Shown: positions 6,622-7,446 of the stretch, in pieces
Position numbering within the stretch: the first letter of the stretch is position 1
How the letters are laid out: each line of letters opens with the position of its first letter
Assembly (NCBI GenBank): GCA_025351555.1
Contig: JANXVS010000423.1
Location: 1 to 7,446 of the forward strand
Direction: 5' to 3'
Source: Pseudomonadota bacterium
GTDB taxonomy: Bacteria > Pseudomonadota > Gammaproteobacteria > Xanthomonadales > Rhodanobacteraceae
DNA length: 7,446 bases
Translations under genes and position numbers: made by a program
The notes under the pieces: generated by a model
Database searches by the model: none
What the model was told of the DNA's origin: nothing
What the model saw: only the letters and a program-made list of their open reading frames with translations

Positions 6622-7446
6622 ATGAGCGGATCAGGTGGAATGGTTCCCGGCGATACCATCGCCGCTATCGCTACGCCATCCGGTGCAGGCGGCGTCGGCG
6701 TGGTGCGGATATCGGGGCCAAAGGCTCGCGCGATTGCGCAAGCACTGATCGGAAAGTTGCCGCGCCCGCGCGTTTTCCAGTTTTCCACTTTTAGCGATGG
6801 CGACGGTGCAGCACTCGATCGCGGCCTCGCCGTAATCTTTACCGCACCGAGTTCGTTTACCGGCGAGGACGTGCTAGAACTGCACGCGCACGGCAGTCCG
6901 GTCGTATTGAACCTGTTGTTGCGGCGCGTCTATGCACTTGGTGCGCGACCGGCACGTCCCGGTGAATTTTCCGAACGCGCCTTCCTCAACGGCAAGCTCG
7001 ATCTGGTGCAGGCAGAAGCGGTTGCCGATCTTGTCGCGGCGGGTTCGGAAGCGGCCGCGCGCGCCGCGCTGCGCAGCCTGGAAGGCGCGTTTTCGGCACA
7101 AGTGCACAAGTTACTTGATGCACTTGTGCACTTGCGCGCTTGGCTCGAAGCGGCGCTGGATTTTCCCGAAGATGAAATCGATTTCCTGAGCGCGCCCCAA
7201 CTCGCCGTCGGACTCGCAGACGTGCGCACGCAACTGGCTGATTTGCTCACCGCCACCCGTCGTGGCGTCGTCCTGCGTGAAGGTCTGCATGTCGTCATCG
7301 TCGGCCGGCCGAACGCGGGCAAGTCCAGCCTGCTTAATCAACTCCTCGGCCACGACCGCGCCATTGTTTCGCCGATTGCCGGGACGACGCGCGACACCAT
7401 CGAGGAAACCGCCAACATTCGTGGCCTGCCGGTCATCTTCGTGGAC
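6622..7446 (+). CDS. mnmE: tRNA uridine-5-carboxymethylaminomethyl modification GTPase MnmE, N-terminal part (cut by window edge)
   Basis: MnmE, with MnmG, installs the cmnm5/nm5 group on the wobble uridine of several tRNAs. The 275 codons present contain the N-terminal tetrahydrofolate-binding domain: [20 protein letters not shown] (11-30), [14 protein letters not shown], and [20 protein letters not shown]. They also include the first helices and the start of the G domain: G1 GRPNAGKSS (228-236) and G2/K-loop GTTRDT (254-259). The window ends at the VD that begins the G3 DxxG motif. The start is ambiguous: ATG 6622, four bases after yidC, with GGAGAAGG rather far upstream (12 bases), or in-frame ATG 6640 preceded by AGGTGGA. 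Starting at 6622 adds MSGSGG. The yidC-mnmE order and near-contact suggest one operon. No defect is seen in the visible part. Confidence 0.96.
   Translation, partial: MSGSGGMVPGDTIAAIATPSGAGGVGVVRISGPKARAIAQALIGKLPRPRVFQFSTFSDGDGAALDRGLAVIFTAPSSFTGEDVLELHAHGSPVVLNLLLRRVYALGARPARPGEFSERAFLNGKLDLVQAEAVADLVAAGSEAAARAALRSLEGAFSAQVHKLLDALVHLRAWLEAALDFPEDEIDFLSAPQLAVGLADVRTQLADLLTATRRGVVLREGLHVVIVGRPNAGKSSLLNQLLGHDRAIVSPIAGTTRDTIEETANIRGLPVIFVD
7099..7134. repeat. 13-bp perfect inverted repeat inside mnmE
   Basis: CAAGTGCACAAGT (7099-7111) and its exact complement ACTTGTGCACTTG (7122-7134) flank a 10-base loop. It encodes the region [13 protein letters not shown] of MnmE, where the protein repeats V-H at an eight-residue interval. 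The mRNA could form a 13-bp hairpin. There is no T-run after it, so a terminator is unlikely. It may be an accident of codon choice in a helix with repeated residues. Confidence 0.6.

Noticed and set aside
5631..6788. Long open frame antisense to yidC
   Set aside because: It lies fully over the conserved yidC core and the mnmE start, has low-complexity Arg/Gln/His-rich wording typical of a GC-rich shadow frame, and resembles no family.

Overview
The window is the replication-origin neighbourhood of a gammaproteobacterial chromosome. Protein wording points to the Xanthomonadales (Lysobacterales). RecF carries FHVEPDF and ends near FHVEHG, DnaA has LTCDRYP as sensor 1, and YidC has a lysine where E. 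coli has Arg366; as I recall, all of these are shared with Xanthomonas-type proteins. I cannot name a genus. Coding DNA is GC-rich, and only the dnaA-dnaN gap is strongly AT-rich.

Layout. On the minus strand, reading from right to left, lie dnaA (4071-2755), dnaN (2539-1439), recF (1380-301) and the first 74 codons of gyrB (223-1, cut by the window edge). On the plus strand, divergent from dnaA, lie rpmH (4220-4354), rnpA (4364-4750), yidC (4878-6617) and the first 275 codons of mnmE (6622-7446, cut by the window edge). This is the classical mnmE-yidC-rnpA-rpmH-dnaA-dnaN-recF-gyrB block. yidD, which often sits between rnpA and yidC, is not visible.

Non-coding and embedded signals. The 215-bp dnaA-dnaN gap is the best oriC candidate. 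Near the dnaA end it has DnaA-box-like 9-mers, two of them in tandem at 11-bp spacing. Towards dnaN it has an AT-rich, palindrome-rich segment that could unwind. The dnaA-rpmH gap has a good sigma70-type promoter for rpmH and a weaker, overlapping candidate for dnaA on the other strand. Two near-consensus ParB-binding (parS) sequences lie inside recF. They are written into the codons for two FHVE tetrapeptides, so the gene may also serve as part of the centromere.

How the parts work together. DnaA would bind the gap next to its own gene and open the origin. DnaN is the replicative clamp, RecF loads RecA at gaps, and GyrB powers negative supercoiling. The divergent arm supplies ribosomal protein bL34, the RNase P protein, the YidC insertase and the MnmE tRNA-modifying GTPase. 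All genes look intact apart from the two cut by the window. I found no mobile element, CRISPR array, tRNA, rRNA or novel system. The points worth a second look are the parS sites in recF, the origin architecture, the DnaA basic-loop substitutions, the RecF H-to-Q change, the absent yidD and a long inverted repeat inside mnmE.
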